DNA from: Rhizoctonia solani | Lineage: Eukaryota; Basidiomycota; Agaricomycetes; Cantharellales; Ceratobasidiaceae | DNA: 64,000 nucleotides | Assembly (NCBI RefSeq): GCF_016906535.1 | Contig: NC_057384.1 | Span: 62,001 to 126,000, forward strand | Direction: 5' to 3' | In this document: positions 32,102 to 43,815 of the stretch, in pieces | Position numbering within the stretch: the stretch's first letter is position 1 | Layout of the letters: each line of letters begins with the position of its first letter | Translations under genes and position numbers: made by a program | The notes under the pieces: generated by a model | Database searches by the model: none | Seen by the model: the letters and a program-made list of their open reading frames with translations, nothing else | What the model was told of the DNA's origin: nothing

Positions 32102-35100
32102 ATGCGTGACAATCCACTGGGATTGCCAATCAGTGAAATGAGAGCCTTTGTCGATATGCTTGAGGTATATAACAAACTGACTCCACATACAATCATTGAA
32201 TGCGAATCATGTCTCATACAGAATGTACACGAAGAACGCAAGGAATACACAGAGTTGGGGCATCAACTAAATGCAATACTGACCGATCTAGCTGAGCAAA
32301 TGAATCAACCAGTAGGCACTGAAATGACCAACAGCATGAGACGAACTCATGAGTCTGTCGATTCTGCCGTTATTTCAAAGACGTAGCTGATTAGCTTTAC
32401 AGGGTCCTGAAGGAGGAGATCAACAAGGTCACTAGCCGCCAATCGATGACGAAAAGAAGACGTCTGATCGGTGCAATCCAAGAGGCAAACGAGATAGAGG
32501 AGTGCTACCGTCGAATCAATAGTCATCTTCAACGCTTATCAGTATGTGTCTAAGGCATATAAAGTATCATACCTGACAAATCTTTGGTAGCTCAACGTAA
32601 ACATCAATATCCTCAAGGCGGCAAATAAGCAAGCCATGGTATGCGTCGCAGCTCTTCTCTTGTTTTAGGCTCACGTATGCATCAGGAGCTACGATTAAAA
32701 AACATGTCGCCCGCCATGTCGGCAGTCTTCGATTCTACAGCTTCTCATAATGTCAAGCGAGGATCATGCGCACCTGGCACCCGGGTTACACAAATAGACC
32801 TATTGCTCAAGTGGGCTCAGAGCCCGGAGGTCGGCAGAACATGTTGGATGAATGGCATGGCAGGCACAGGGAAAACAACCATCGCATACAGCGTCTGCGA
32901 GAGACTTAAGGACAGCTGCCAGCTTGGAGCCAGCTTCTTCTGCTCACGAACAATCCCAGAGTGTCGGCAGGTTAAACACATCATACCATCCATCGCGTAT
33001 CAACTCGCTCGGTTTTCCTTTCCATTCCATGAAGTACTCGATAAAATACTCGACACGGACCCGGATATATATGGGCTAACGTTGAAGACCCAGTACGAGA
33101 AGCTGATCGTTGGACCTCTATTGAAATCTTACAGCACTTTGCCCACAAGCTTTATCGTCGTGATCGATGCTTTGGACGAATGCGAGAATCAGGAAAGCGT
33201 CGGCCAGATCCTTGACTTGCTCTTATCGACCGAATACACCTTGCCTGTGAGGTACATTGTCTCGAGCCGACCGGAGAAGGAGATTACTCAACGCATGGAG
33301 AAACGCGGCGATGCAAACGACGACCCACGGCTGGTGCTGTATGAGTTAGATGTCAATTCCGCCGGCCCAGATATTGGCTTGTATATGCAGCATGAGCTGC
33401 AAGGCGTTCCGCTCACCAAGGATGAAATCTCACAGATAGTCCAACGCTGCGGGTCGTTCTTTATCTATGCTTCTACCGCCTGCGGATACATCAAACAAGC
33501 GCACGAAATCAACGACCTTGAAGAGGCCTTGGGCGTACTCATGGACTCGACTTTGATCCCGATGGAGCAAGACGATAAGAACGTGATCGACCACTTGTAT
33601 ACGACCATACTAGCTACAGCCTTCCGCAAGTCGGGAATGATCCAGAAAAGCAAAGAAAAAATGCGGGACATACTCGAAACAGTGATATGCGCCATAGAGC
33701 CCATGACACTCAATACAATTGGCCAGATGCTAGGCCTGAAGAACGCAGAGCAAGTGGATCGGCTACTCAAGCCCTTACGATCGGTGCTTAACGTCGGAAA
33801 AGAAAACAAGCTGGTCACACCCCTTCACGCGTCGTTTCCGGACTTCATGCTGTCCAAGGACCGGTCAAAAGATCTGTGCTGCGAACGTAGAAGGCGACAC
33901 GCCGCAATGACAAAAGCATGTCTTGAGCTGATCAGCAAGGCCGAGCCGCAGTTCAACATATGTGGCTTGCCATCGTCACACCTTTTAGATAGCGAGGTAC
34001 ATGACCTGGATGCTCGAACCAGCAAGTCAATCTCTAAAGGCCTGGCATACGCCTGTCGACACTGGCCCACCCACCTTGGGTTTGCGGAGCACAGCGATGA
34101 ATTCGTTGGATGGGTACGCGACTTCTTTTCGTCAAGACTACTGCTCTGGATGGTGATCATGAACCTGACGAAACAAATACGCTATGGGACAACAATGATC
34201 CAGAAAGTAGAGAAGTGGTGCAGCGTGGGTCTATGTGCGTATTTGAATTCTCCGTGCTGATACACATACAATCCAGGAACACAAAGCCCCTGAGGATATG
34301 ACAAAACTAGTGCACGACGCGTCACAGTTTGTGTCTGTGTATGGGAATCATCCTGTATCCCAAAGTACTCCTCACATCTACGTATCTATGCTTCCATTCT
34401 GGCCACCCTCCAGACCCGTTTCTACGACGTACATGCCAAGGACAATTGGGGTAATCGAACCGAAAGGGACAGCGATGGCACGAAGGCGACTGGCGCTTAT
34501 TGCCACGTGGAAGGTCTCGACTGAATGGATTCAGTGGATCGGTCTTTCGGCTAATGGAACACGACTGGCAGCACCCACCGAGAACGGCATAGAGGTATAT
34601 GATACATCCACTGGCAAGAGCATATCCAGCCTCACGTTCGAACGCACAAGGGGTGTCCACTCAGTTGCCATATCTCCCGATGGCACCCATGTCGCTTTTG
34701 CCAAATATCGTGCTGCCTACATATGGAATGTCGGGAATCAAGAGATGACTGCCAATTTGTTCCCCAACCTTACTTCATCCATTAAATGCATCGCATTCTC
34801 CACGGATGGATATCACATTGCCTGTGGCACACGTAATGGCGAGGTACACATCCACGCCTTGCATGACGGTACTACCAGTCTTAGTCCACTCAAAGGGCAT
34901 ACCAAAGAGGTCAGGTTGATCGCATTCTCCCCAGACGGTTTGCATCTTGCATCTGCCTCAGGGGACCACACTGTGCGAGTGTGGAATGTATGAACCGGTC
35001 AAACGGTGGGTGGGCCATTCAAGCAGCACACCAGCTATGTCTACTTGGTATGCTATTTGCCCAATGGCTCACGCCTTGCCTGGGACTCTAAGTTCAATTC

Positions 35101-36723
35101 TATTCAAGTGCGGGACGTAACCGCAGGAGCCATGGCACCAGAACTACTCACAATCCACACAACACATCCAACATCAATTACCTTCTCAGCTGGCGGCGCT
35201 TTCATTGCGTCTGGATCAGACGATAATGCCATCCGAATATACGATGCACGCACTGGTCAGATGGTGCTTGGTCCGCTAGAGGGTCACACCAACAACGTCA
35301 CCTTGGTCATATTCTTGCCCGACGGCGCTCGACTATACTCATGTTCACGGGATGGGACTGTGCGCATATGGAACGTCCAGGATCTTGGCGCACCTCATAC
35401 TATATTAAGGGCGCCGGCTCTCTCCTCAGCTGTCAACTGCATCCGGTACTCGCATAACGGGCTACGACTTGTCTCTGGCTCGAAAGATGGAACGGTGCAT
35501 GTATGGGATGTGAAGACGGGTGAGCTGGTCATGGAACCACTGCTTGGTCATCAAGACGGCGTATTGTCTGTCGACTACTCACTCGGAGATGTTTATATTG
35601 CCTCTGCTTTGGACGATGGAACACTGAGGATATGGGATGCATTGTCCGGTAGCGATATACATGGACCAATTGAGGGGCATAGCAATGCGGTGCTGTGTGT
35701 GCGATTTTCGCCTGACGACTCATCCATTGCTTCGGGGTCCAGAGACGGCACGGTGAAAATATGGAATGTTACCAGCGGTCAACAGATAGTCGAGCTGTTC
35801 GGGGCAGACGAATTCTATGTGATCTCGGTGGACTTCTCTCCGGACGGGCAGCAAGTCGCCTGTAGCTCTGGCTATGACTCAGATCTAGAAGACTCAGATC
35901 TAGAAGACTCAGAGGACCCAGTGCGCGGAGCCATACGAGTGGTGGATCGATCCACAGGACACACAGTGGTTGGTCCGATCCATGCGCATAGCGCCATCAA
36001 CTCGATTGAGTTCTCCCCAAATGGCATGCGCCTTGTCTCAGGGTCCGGTGACAAATCAGTGCGAATATGGGATGTGCAGACAGGGAAGCAGCTTGCTGCT
36101 TGTGGCAAGGACAATGGTGACACAAACAGCAACGATGAAGATAGTAACAATAACCACGCTCATAGTGAAAAAATTAACTCTGTGACATTCTCACCGAGCG
36201 GTGGTTATATCGCATCTGGCTCGGATGACAAAACCATTTGCATCTGGAATGCGGAGAACGGCAACCTTATATTCGGTCCTCTCAAGGCACACACGAGTCT
36301 GGTATACTGTGTCCAGTTCTCGCCCGACAGCTCACACATTGCATCATGCTCCGATGATCAAACTATCCGGTTCTGGAGCTTGGCGAGCTTGGCGATCAGT
36401 GTGCAGAATAGGGTGTTGATGCCATCAGGCGCGTCTGTTTTTCATTCCCACTACACCTGCCTTTGGCTAATGCTCTCTGTCTAGACAATGATCAACATCT
36501 CGCTGGGAACCTCGACACCCAGACCAGAAACAACTCGTGGTCACTTGATGAAGAAGGATGGGTGGTGCTACACGGTCATCGAGTGGTCTGGGTTCCATCT
36601 GACCTGCGTTCCTGCATCATATATCCTCCACAATGCTTTATGATTGCTGATCAAGGATGCTTGATTCTCAATCTTGATGGACTAAATGTGGGTGACAAGT
36701 GGCAAGGCTGCTACCGACCGTAA
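32102..36723 (+). pseudogene. NACHT-WD40 (STAND, NLR-like) receptor gene with in-frame TGA
   Basis: Family role: nucleotide-binding oligomerising receptor that senses a ligand through its repeats, in fungi often linked to non-self recognition or programmed cell death. An N-terminal helical region (32102-32540, several exons) precedes the NACHT domain: P-loop GMAGTGKTT (about 32856-32882) and Walker B VVIDALDEC (about 33160). A 52-bp intron (34225-34276) joins EKWCS to EHKAPEDM and SVSQSTPHIYVS-like linker sequence. About a dozen WD40 repeats follow to 36398; a second intron (about 36399-36484) leads to the last exon (NSWSLDEEGWV, stop near 36723). A TGA at 34991-34993 in VWNV-stop-TGQ interrupts the repeats where Arg would fit. 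The N-terminal exon joins do not resolve cleanly. A gene with readthrough or a truncated receptor remains possible. Confidence 0.82.
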
Positions 36724-37086
36724 CACGGTGCATTTATCCAGTTCATAGTACCGTAGTCAATATACACATTTCTCTCATACAGTGCCCCAGTGACTAGCAA
36801 GACAGAATGCGGTGAAGTACCGCATCAGCATGAGAGGTGAGCAACTACAGCGCACAGGCTGAGCTACCAGCAGGCCTGGATGGGAACGATCCTGCAGGAA
36901 GCGTACACGAATCTAGAGGACGACGAATCACTTTGCACAGATTCGATTACTCTGCCTTGACTTGATGCAATACACCTGAAAGATCCCGGCCGATGCAGAA
37001 CAGACTCTACAAACTTAAGGACAAGAAGCTTGGTCATTGGCAAGTAAGAAATGGTGAAGCCTATATGAAACTCGACAGAAACATCA
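36724..37086. other. Downstream intergenic region
   Basis: Contains the presumed 3' untranslated region of the receptor gene and no open frame of note. Confidence 0.4.
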
Positions 37087-37361
37087 TGTACTTACTAGTG
37101 AATTCTAGTATATTCTATCAACTGCAATCAAGTTATAAGTCATAAGAGATCTAGTTGTACAATATATCCGCAGTATGCATAGTTGGACATGTAGTCCTCA
37201 TAGGATGATTTGACGGGCATACTGAGGGTATAAAAGGGGGCTTGTCCAAGCCCAGTATCTTTACCCTTTTCTCATAATACTTACTATCACTTTCTTTTAT
37301 CTTGTATATACAATTGTTATGACATTCATATATATATATATCTTATTCACTTATTTCTACA
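37087..37361 (+). repeat. Possible LTR of a Ty1/copia-like element
   Basis: It lies directly upstream of a copia-type Gag start. It would run from TGTACTTACTAG to TTATTTCTACA (TG...CA ends), with GGTATAAAAGG TATA box at about 37228, and be followed by GGTCATGAGCC, which has the look of a primer-binding site. No second LTR or TSD is available to confirm the limits. Confidence 0.45.
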
Positions 37362-37440
37362 GGTCATGAGCCCCACCTGATCAGCTTATAGCCTTAAGAC
37401 ATAAGACATACACATATTCATAACTCAAGTACTTGCCTAT

Positions 37441-37531
37441 TATGGCCAAGACAACATTGACTACTGTTGGTGCTGTCTCTGGACTTCACCAAATCCCAAC
37501 CCTGCAGGGAATGGACAATTACAATGCATGG
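37441..37531 (+). pseudogene. Copia-like Gag, N-terminal part
   Basis: The frame starts ATG GCC AAG (MAKTTLTTVGAVSGLHQI) and includes LQGMDNYNAW, the L.G..NY..W pattern that opens copia-type Gag proteins. It is cut after Trp by element G and resumes in frame at 44266 with HIQTEDILTDIGLYKHAS. Confidence 0.72.
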
Positions 37532-37976
37532 TGTCACGACTAAGCTCGGACCTATGATACAAGTAGGCTTAAAGTCCGTGGCCCTATCACCAATGGACTA
37601 TGAGAACAAGAGGGGCAACAAAGGCCCAGGGGGTATGATGTAGGGTAGAGGGCAACAAAGGCCTGGTGGGTGATGCTTAAGTAAAGTGCACTAGGCTCAA
37701 CAAGGGAGCAGGGCAATGGGTAGGTAAGAACTTAGGTGAATTGACAAAGAGGTCAAGTCTTGCTGTTTAGCGGCGACTTGACCTGGTTTAAATACATGAG
37801 AAGAGCCACATCAAAAACAACAATACAAAATAGTGAGTCATTTACAATTTCACATCATATATCAAATATGTCACGTGATCTTGATGAGTCATAAATATAT
37901 ACCAAAAAAGGAAACTATCTTGGAAAAAAGGTAGAAAATAGTAAAAAATCATGTCATGCCAATGAAGGTCATGACA
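37532..37976 (-). repeat. 3' LTR of element G
   Basis: On the minus strand TGTCATGACCTT to TTAGTCGTGACA. Preceded by the purine tract (CTTGAAGAGGGGG, 37977-37990 reversed). CACGTGATC near 37872 and a TATTTAAA box near 37790 (minus). Confidence 0.95.
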
Positions 37977-37987
37977 TTACCCCCTCT

Positions 37988-40900
37988 TCAAGCTCTAACT
38001 GCATCAGGGTGTTCCATGTGGAATTCTTCTATGGCTTCTTGAGCGTTACCCACATTATCCACTGGTTCCCACAAGTTGCTTCCTTTGTTGTATCCCTTCC
38101 ACTTGACTAAATACCAGAGTTTTTTTGATTTGCCACGCCCTTTCCATTTGCTGTCCAGGATTCTTTCAACTTCATATTCTTCCTCACCTTCTTCTGTGAT
38201 AGTGGGTGCAGGTTGAGGAGGATCACGGCCATGAGGGTTGGGGTGAAACTTGGTTAGAAGATTGATATGGAAGACTGGATGTATGCGCATTGTGTGGGGT
38301 AGTTGTAGCTTGTATGCGTGCGATCCAATTTTCTCAATCACTAGGTAAGGGCCTAACTTTTTATGGCTAAGTTTGATGGACGGCCTATCAGTAGATATGT
38401 TCTGATGGCTTAACCAAACTTTATCCCCTACTTGGATTTCTTCTTCTTCCTTATGCTTTTGATCGTAGAAGTATTTCATCCGTTCTTGCGATAATGACAG
38501 TGCTGCCCTAACCTCATCATAGCCTTTTTCCAAAAACTCTGCATGTTCATCTGCATTTGGGGTAGACTCGTCTGATTTCTGACCCACAGAGAATTGGGGG
38601 TTTAGACCATAACATATTTGGAACGGAGATTTACCCGTGGAAGATTGCTTAAGGTTGTTGAGCGCAAACTCTGCTAAAGGAAGTAGGGATACCCAGTCTG
38701 ATTGGCGGTGGTTTCCAAACATACGGATGAAAATTTCAACTTCCCGTTGTATTCGTTCTGTCTGTCCATCTGTTTGCGGATGGTAGGCTGTGGAGTATGT
38801 GGGTTTGATGTCCAGCCTTTTATATAAGTGACGAATGAACTTGGCGTTGAATGTGGGGCCTCTGTCTGAAACCGTACTTCTGGGAAGACCGTGTAATTTC
38901 CATATATACGTGATAAAGAGGTTGGCAATATCAATAGCTGACGCCGTGGATTGAGTGGGAATGAAGTGAACCATTTTTGAGAAACGGTCAATGACAGTGA
39001 GGATGGCGTCAAAACCTTCTGAGATTGGTAGTCCTACAATCATGTCATAGGCAATGTCTTCCCAAGGGCGTTCGGGAATCTGTAATGGCTTTAACAGTCC
39101 TACTGGTGCCTGATTGGTTGGTTTTGATTGAATACATGTTTCACAGTGGCTGACATAAGAGTTGACAAACTTTTTCATGGATGGCCAATAATAATTCCTT
39201 GAGACAAGTTCCAATGTTCTAGCTTGTCCTGGATGTCCTGCCGCTAGTGCATCATGCCTAGATTCCAAGATGAGGTTCCTAATAGTGTCATCTTTTGGTA
39301 CGAATATTTTTCCTTGACACCATAGTAAACCTTCTCTCAATTCCCAGTCTAAGACCTTTTCTTTGTTCTGGAGTTTGTGCAGAATTTCTTTCAGACGGTC
39401 ATCCTCGTAAATAGCTTCACCGATTAGGTCATTGATCTCTTGATCCGGAGTAATAGATGCAATGAAAAGTTCCGGTTTCAGGAGAACCTGGTTCTCTACC
39501 CCCCCTTCAAGGGGTACTAAATTGTAGCGTCGTGAAAGGATATCAGCTTTTTTATTCTGTGCTCCTGGTCTGTAAATGATCTGGAAATTGTAGTCTACTA
39601 GGAAGTTTGCCCATCTGATTTGACGTTTGTTCAAGGACTGTGATGTGGAAAAGTATTCCAAGTTCTTATGATCCGTTAGGACTTGGACTGGTACTTCGGA
39701 TCCCTCCAGCAGATGACGCCACTCCTTAAATGCCCTAATAACCGCTAGCAATTCTTTGTCAAAGATATCATAGTTTTTCTCAGCTGGGGATAACGACTTG
39801 GATAGGTAGGCTACAGGGGCCAATTTCCCTTCAAGGTTGCGCTGGGATAGTATTGCTCCAGTGGCATAATCCAATGCGTCACATTCCACATAAAATTGTC
39901 TTGTGGTGTCAGGTTGTAAAAGCAAGGGCGCTGAAGTAAGACATTTTTTAAGGCCGTCAAAAGATTGTTGTTCTGCTGATTCCCATCTCCAATTACTATC
40001 TTTCTTGAGCAAATTGTACAGTGGTCGTGCCATATTTCCAAAATTAGGGATAAATTGCCTATAGAAGTTCACAAATCCTAAGAATTCTTGGATGTTTTTG
40101 ACATTCTTAGGTGTTGACCAATTCAGGGCGTCTGTGACTTTAGATTGATCGACTTCTATACCAAATTCAGATATGATAAACCCTAGATAATCGATTTTCT
40201 TGACGTGAAAATGGCATTTCTCAATATTGCAAAAAAGGTCATTATCCTGCAGCCTTTTGAGTACCTCTTGCACATGGGCTTCATGATCTTTTTCATTCAG
40301 AGAGAAGACCAGAATATCGTCCAAGTAGATGATGACATAAACGTCCAAAAGATCTCTGAATATTTTGTTCATCATGTCTTGAAAGGCTGCCGGCGCATTT
40401 GTCAATCCAAAAGGCATAACCAAGTATTCGAATAATCCGTATTTAGTTTTGAAAGCGGTTTTCCACTCATCGCCTTCTCTAATTTGGACTAAGTTGTAGC
40501 CTGCCCTAAGATCAAATTTACTAAAGATCTTAGCACCTTGTAGTTTCTTGATAAGGTTTTGTGGCAAGGGCAGGGGATAAGCGTTCTTCTTGGTCATGCT
40601 ATTCAACTGTCGATAGTCTACGCACATGCGTAATTTCCCGTTCTTCTTTTTGACAAATAATATTGGAGATGCCATGGGAGATTTGGATGGGCGGATCAGA
40701 CCTGCTTTAAGTTGTTTTTCAATGGTTTCCTTTAGTTCAGCGTCTTCCCTTGGCCCTAGGCTATAAATGGGGCCGTGTTGGGGTTTTGCGTCAGGGAGCA
40801 ACTCAATAGCAATGTCATATGGGCGGTGAGGTGGCAATTTTGAGGATTCTTCCTCTGAAAACACCCTAGAGAATTCTTGGTACGGGAGTGGTATTTCCTC

Positions 40901-41407
40901 TACTGCCTTGAGTTCTAAGACAGTGGGTACAGATAGGCAATTATTGGAACAATAGGATGAGTTAAAAACGAGTGTATGCTTTTCCCATGAGATCTGGGGA
41001 TTGTGCTTTTTAAGCCATGACATTCCTAAAACTAATTGATGGTTGCCAATGTTGGAAATATGACACTCTAGTTCTTTGGTATGATTGCCAATAGTGCATT
41101 TAAAGCGAGTGAAATGGGTAATTTGGCCAGAGTCAATTTCTCGGCCATCTATAACACGTAATTTTTTTGGGATTTGGTGTAAATAAGCAGGAAGTCGGTA
41201 CGTTTCAACCAAAAGAGGGTGTATGAAGCAAGAAGTTGCTCCGGAATCAATCATGGCTTTCCCTTGAAATGGTTTAGCCAAAAAACTGGATTTTTGGGAT
41301 AGAGGAGTTTCACACGGATTTGCAGTAAATGATGCATATATTTGTGATGTATTACATAGAGAGAGTATTTCCAAATTGTTGTTCTCACAATGCAAATCCG
41401 CAAGCAT
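37988..41407 (-). CDS. pol: Pol polyprotein of element G (PR-RT-RH-IN-chromodomain)
   Basis: 1139 codons from the first ATG; the frame is already open upstream to the slippery site in gag. Domains: protease (MIDSGATSCFIH, residues about 52-63), RT with IIYLDDILVFS near residue 360, RNase H (FYVECDALDYATGAIL, LTDHKNLEYF), integrase zinc region (HDALAAGHPGQARTLEL to SHCETC), DDE core (YDMIVGLPISEG, VSDRGPTFN, YHPQTDGQTERI), GPY motif (KKLGPYLVIEKI) and a C-terminal chromodomain (EEYEVERILDS to YNKGSNLWEP). No stop, frameshift or lost catalytic residue is seen. The stop lies just before the purine tract. Confidence 0.95.
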   Translation of the reverse strand: MLADLHCENNNLEILSLCNTSQIYASFTANPCETPLSQKSSFLAKPFQGKAMIDSGATSCFIHPLLVETYRLPAYLHQIPKKLRVIDGREIDSGQITHFTRFKCTIGNHTKELECHISNIGNHQLVLGMSWLKKHNPQISWEKHTLVFNSSYCSNNCLSVPTVLELKAVEEIPLPYQEFSRVFSEEESSKLPPHRPYDIAIELLPDAKPQHGPIYSLGPREDAELKETIEKQLKAGLIRPSKSPMASPILFVKKKNGKLRMCVDYRQLNSMTKKNAYPLPLPQNLIKKLQGAKIFSKFDLRAGYNLVQIREGDEWKTAFKTKYGLFEYLVMPFGLTNAPAAFQDMMNKIFRDLLDVYVIIYLDDILVFSLNEKDHEAHVQEVLKRLQDNDLFCNIEKCHFHVKKIDYLGFIISEFGIEVDQSKVTDALNWSTPKNVKNIQEFLGFVNFYRQFIPNFGNMARPLYNLLKKDSNWRWESAEQQSFDGLKKCLTSAPLLLQPDTTRQFYVECDALDYATGAILSQRNLEGKLAPVAYLSKSLSPAEKNYDIFDKELLAVIRAFKEWRHLLEGSEVPVQVLTDHKNLEYFSTSQSLNKRQIRWANFLVDYNFQIIYRPGAQNKKADILSRRYNLVPLEGGVENQVLLKPELFIASITPDQEINDLIGEAIYEDDRLKEILHKLQNKEKVLDWELREGLLWCQGKIFVPKDDTIRNLILESRHDALAAGHPGQARTLELVSRNYYWPSMKKFVNSYVSHCETCIQSKPTNQAPVGLLKPLQIPERPWEDIAYDMIVGLPISEGFDAILTVIDRFSKMVHFIPTQSTASAIDIANLFITYIWKLHGLPRSTVSDRGPTFNAKFIRHLYKRLDIKPTYSTAYHPQTDGQTERIQREVEIFIRMFGNHRQSDWVSLLPLAEFALNNLKQSSTGKSPFQICYGLNPQFSVGQKSDESTPNADEHAEFLEKGYDEVRAALSLSQERMKYFYDQKHKEEEEIQVGDKVWLSHQNISTDRPSIKLSHKKLGPYLVIEKIGSHAYKLQLPHTMRIHPVFHINLLTKFHPNPHGRDPPQPAPTITEEGEEEYEVERILDSKWKGRGKSKKLWYLVKWKGYNKGSNLWEPVDNVGNAQEAIEEFHMEHPDAVRA

Positions 41408-41427
41408 ACAGCCAAGCGCCTTACTCC

Positions 41428-42999
41428 TTAGTCGGCCTTGGCTTTTCCTTTTCCCGACTCCTCCTCATCAGAAACTACTTCAATTCGACTTTCTTCTTTG
41501 GGCCTTTCCCAAGACCATTCAACGTTAGCCACATGTCCAGACATGGGCTTAGAGGGGCAGCTGCGCGCAAAATGTCCTTTGCCACCACATATATGGCAGG
41601 TGAGGTTTGCAAAACCCCTTCCATCAAGATCCATGGGACCTGGACCCTTTGTGTTTGCGGCAGGAATAGGAATAGGGGCAATGATTGGTTTAACAGGCGC
41701 AGCCGCAGCAGGGCGTTTGTCTTTTTTAAGAGAGGGGAATGGTATCATGGTATCCTTGGTCTCCCCATTCCACCTAACATTGGGCATATTGCCGGAGGTT
41801 GTACGTACAATTGAGGTAATGGCGCCTTTCTTGGCGCGGCAAGTAGTAGGATCAATCATGTAGACATTGTCCCCAACGTTAAGGCAAGTGCGAGTGGAAG
41901 TGGGGTCGGAGGTGGAAGTGGGAACAGCAGTGGGAGTGGCACAAACAGTGGAGACAGAGGGGTTGGATAGACGCGTGGATTCAATGTGATTTGCAATTTC
42001 CTCTGCCTTGTCATAGACCTGTTGAGCCGTGGCGCAACGCCATTGGAACATAGTAGATAGCATGATGTCTTTGATGTCATTTTTGAGTCCATCATAGTAC
42101 TTATCGCGCAGTGTCTCGTCGCTATAACCCAAGGATACGGAGTACTGTTGAAATTCTCGAGTGTACTCCTGGACTGAAGCCTTCTGCCGCAAGTTGTTCC
42201 ATTTTTGGCAATATTTTTCATCGCGGTTAGTGTCCACATAATGTTTAGTGAACTCAGCCCAGAAAGTATTGATATCCTCCAACAGAGGGACTGCTTCTCC
42301 CCTGAACACTTTTCTTTCTTTATATGGACGAACCCAGTCCTCAGCTGCTCCTTCAAAATATGATGTAACCCACAAGATTTTTTCTTCGTGGGATTGGTTG
42401 GCCCCCTTTGCCCTTATATAAGCTTGACAGGCAATGATGAAATTGAGGGCGTCTTCTTTTTTGCCATTGAACTTATTGGGCTTGGCAAACTTCAGATCCA
42501 AAGACGCAGAAGCAGGTGGGGGAATGTGGGTAGTGGTGGCTGTGCTTGTACCAGCAGGTGGAGGAGGTGGAGGTGGGGCTGTAGGACAAGCAGTAGACAT
42601 ATGGAGCAATTGATCTTGCACAACCTGAATGGAGGCCGCGGCTCCTTGAATTTGATTTGAATAAAACACATGTTGATTACGTGACTGGTCGCAATGTTCC
42701 TCCAGTTCCGCTCTTAACAATGCTAATTGATCACTTTGGGCTTCGTAAGCCCCTTGTAATTGGGAAAATTCTTTTTTTAAAATGATCATATTCTGGGCTA
42801 CCATATCAAGGAGTTTGCGATCTGACATTTGATCAAAAGACATGGGAGAATAAACATGAGGCGGCACAGCCGCAGGAGCAGGAGTATGTGTACGAGAGGA
42901 TGGAGCAGACCATCCTGATTGAATTTGGGGAGAAATCAAATTAGTCTCTCCCATCGCGCCCAAGCCAGGCATTGTCATATGAGACTGCAAAAAACTCAT
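41428..42999 (-). CDS. gag: Gag polyprotein of element G
   Basis: 523 residues from ATG (MSFLQSHMTMPGLG). A helical N-terminal part (residues about 55-105) is followed by a Pro-rich tract, a capsid-like domain (about 170-340, WVTSYFEGAAEDWV, FWAEFTKHYVD, YTREFQQYSVSLGY), a small conserved segment VGDNVYMIDPTTCRAKKGAI to PFPSLKKDKR shared with D, and a zinc knuckle CHICGGKGHFARSC. The gag end contains the GGGAAAA heptamer. Confidence 0.93.
   Translation of the reverse strand: MSFLQSHMTMPGLGAMGETNLISPQIQSGWSAPSSRTHTPAPAAVPPHVYSPMSFDQMSDRKLLDMVAQNMIILKKEFSQLQGAYEAQSDQLALLRAELEEHCDQSRNQHVFYSNQIQGAAASIQVVQDQLLHMSTACPTAPPPPPPPAGTSTATTTHIPPPASASLDLKFAKPNKFNGKKEDALNFIIACQAYIRAKGANQSHEEKILWVTSYFEGAAEDWVRPYKERKVFRGEAVPLLEDINTFWAEFTKHYVDTNRDEKYCQKWNNLRQKASVQEYTREFQQYSVSLGYSDETLRDKYYDGLKNDIKDIMLSTMFQWRCATAQQVYDKAEEIANHIESTRLSNPSVSTVCATPTAVPTSTSDPTSTRTCLNVGDNVYMIDPTTCRAKKGAITSIVRTTSGNMPNVRWNGETKDTMIPFPSLKKDKRPAAAAPVKPIIAPIPIPAANTKGPGPMDLDGRGFANLTCHICGGKGHFARSCPSKPMSGHVANVEWSWERPKEESRIEVVSDEEESGKGKAKAD
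41449..41455 (-). promoter_or_regulatory. Putative -1 frameshift heptamer of element G
   Basis: On the minus strand the gag frame reads TCG GGA AAA GGA AAA, giving G GGA AAA seven codons before the stop. The -1 frame from there (AGG AAA AGC CAA GGC CGA CTA AGG) is open through to the pol ATG at 41407. Confidence 0.65.
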
Positions 43000-43435
43000 A
43001 TTCTTTGTAATAATGGATTCGGCCCTTTCCGTCTTGGGTGATATCCTGAATAGAGCAGTGGAAGTTATCTAGCTCGAGCTCTTTTTCAACTAAAAGGCGG
43101 TCCCTTTCCTCAATAAGTTGTACTTGCTCTTCAATGGTAAGAGCAAGGTCGCGGTTATGGGCTTCAAGATTGGTAATAAGGTTCCTTTGTTCCTGAAGAT
43201 CTGCCTCGTAGATATTATTAAGGCGCTCTGCAAACGACTTGTGATGTTTAATATGGGCTATGGTTTGGACAAGCCCTGGTTCTTCGATGCGAGCAATATG
43301 TTCTTCGAGGTTGTTGATGCGACCAACTAGAACGTGGTTGATGTCACTGAGAGTTTTTTCGAGGTAGAGGTAGCGGGTGACGATGGAGTAGGGCCAAAAG
43401 ATGGCGAAGAGGATAAGATCTAAAAAATCAAACAC
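42941..43435 (-). other. Coiled-coil frame without ATG, upstream of and overlapping gag
   Basis: An open frame of about 164 codons whose first possible start is GTG; there is no ATG in it. It begins with a hydrophobic stretch (FDFLDLILFAIFW) and continues as a regular coiled coil (LSDINHVLVGRINNLEEHI, LIEERDRLLVEKELEL). It overlaps the start of gag by 59 bases in another frame. It could be a 5' exon or an upstream frame peculiar to this clade, or chance. I do not recognise it. Confidence 0.4.
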
Positions 43436-43815
43436 TAGAGTGCGTTCCCGATATAAGTCGGTACTCGATCAGATAGGTAGTAACGGATTTATAGTGCTAA
43501 TTACTAACTGTTTGCCTTCCCACTAGCGTTAAACTATCCTTTTCTAATATCAACAGCTGTGTACGGGCGTGATGATTAGTCAGGTTTTTAGTAAGCGGAG
43601 GTTCAGCTGACTAACAGCGTATGACTAAAGGTGCGGACACCCTGGTATGCGGACGATTGCTGGCAAAGGGCTATCCCGCAACCTTACTGGCACTCGTATT
43701 CCTGTCTTTGATTATTACACAGGGGCTACGATGTGATGCCGTTTCAGGCTTTGGTGCTTATCTAAGCGCAGTTCTCGTTTGTTGACAAGAGTACGAGTAA
43801 CAAGACTTGACCTAG

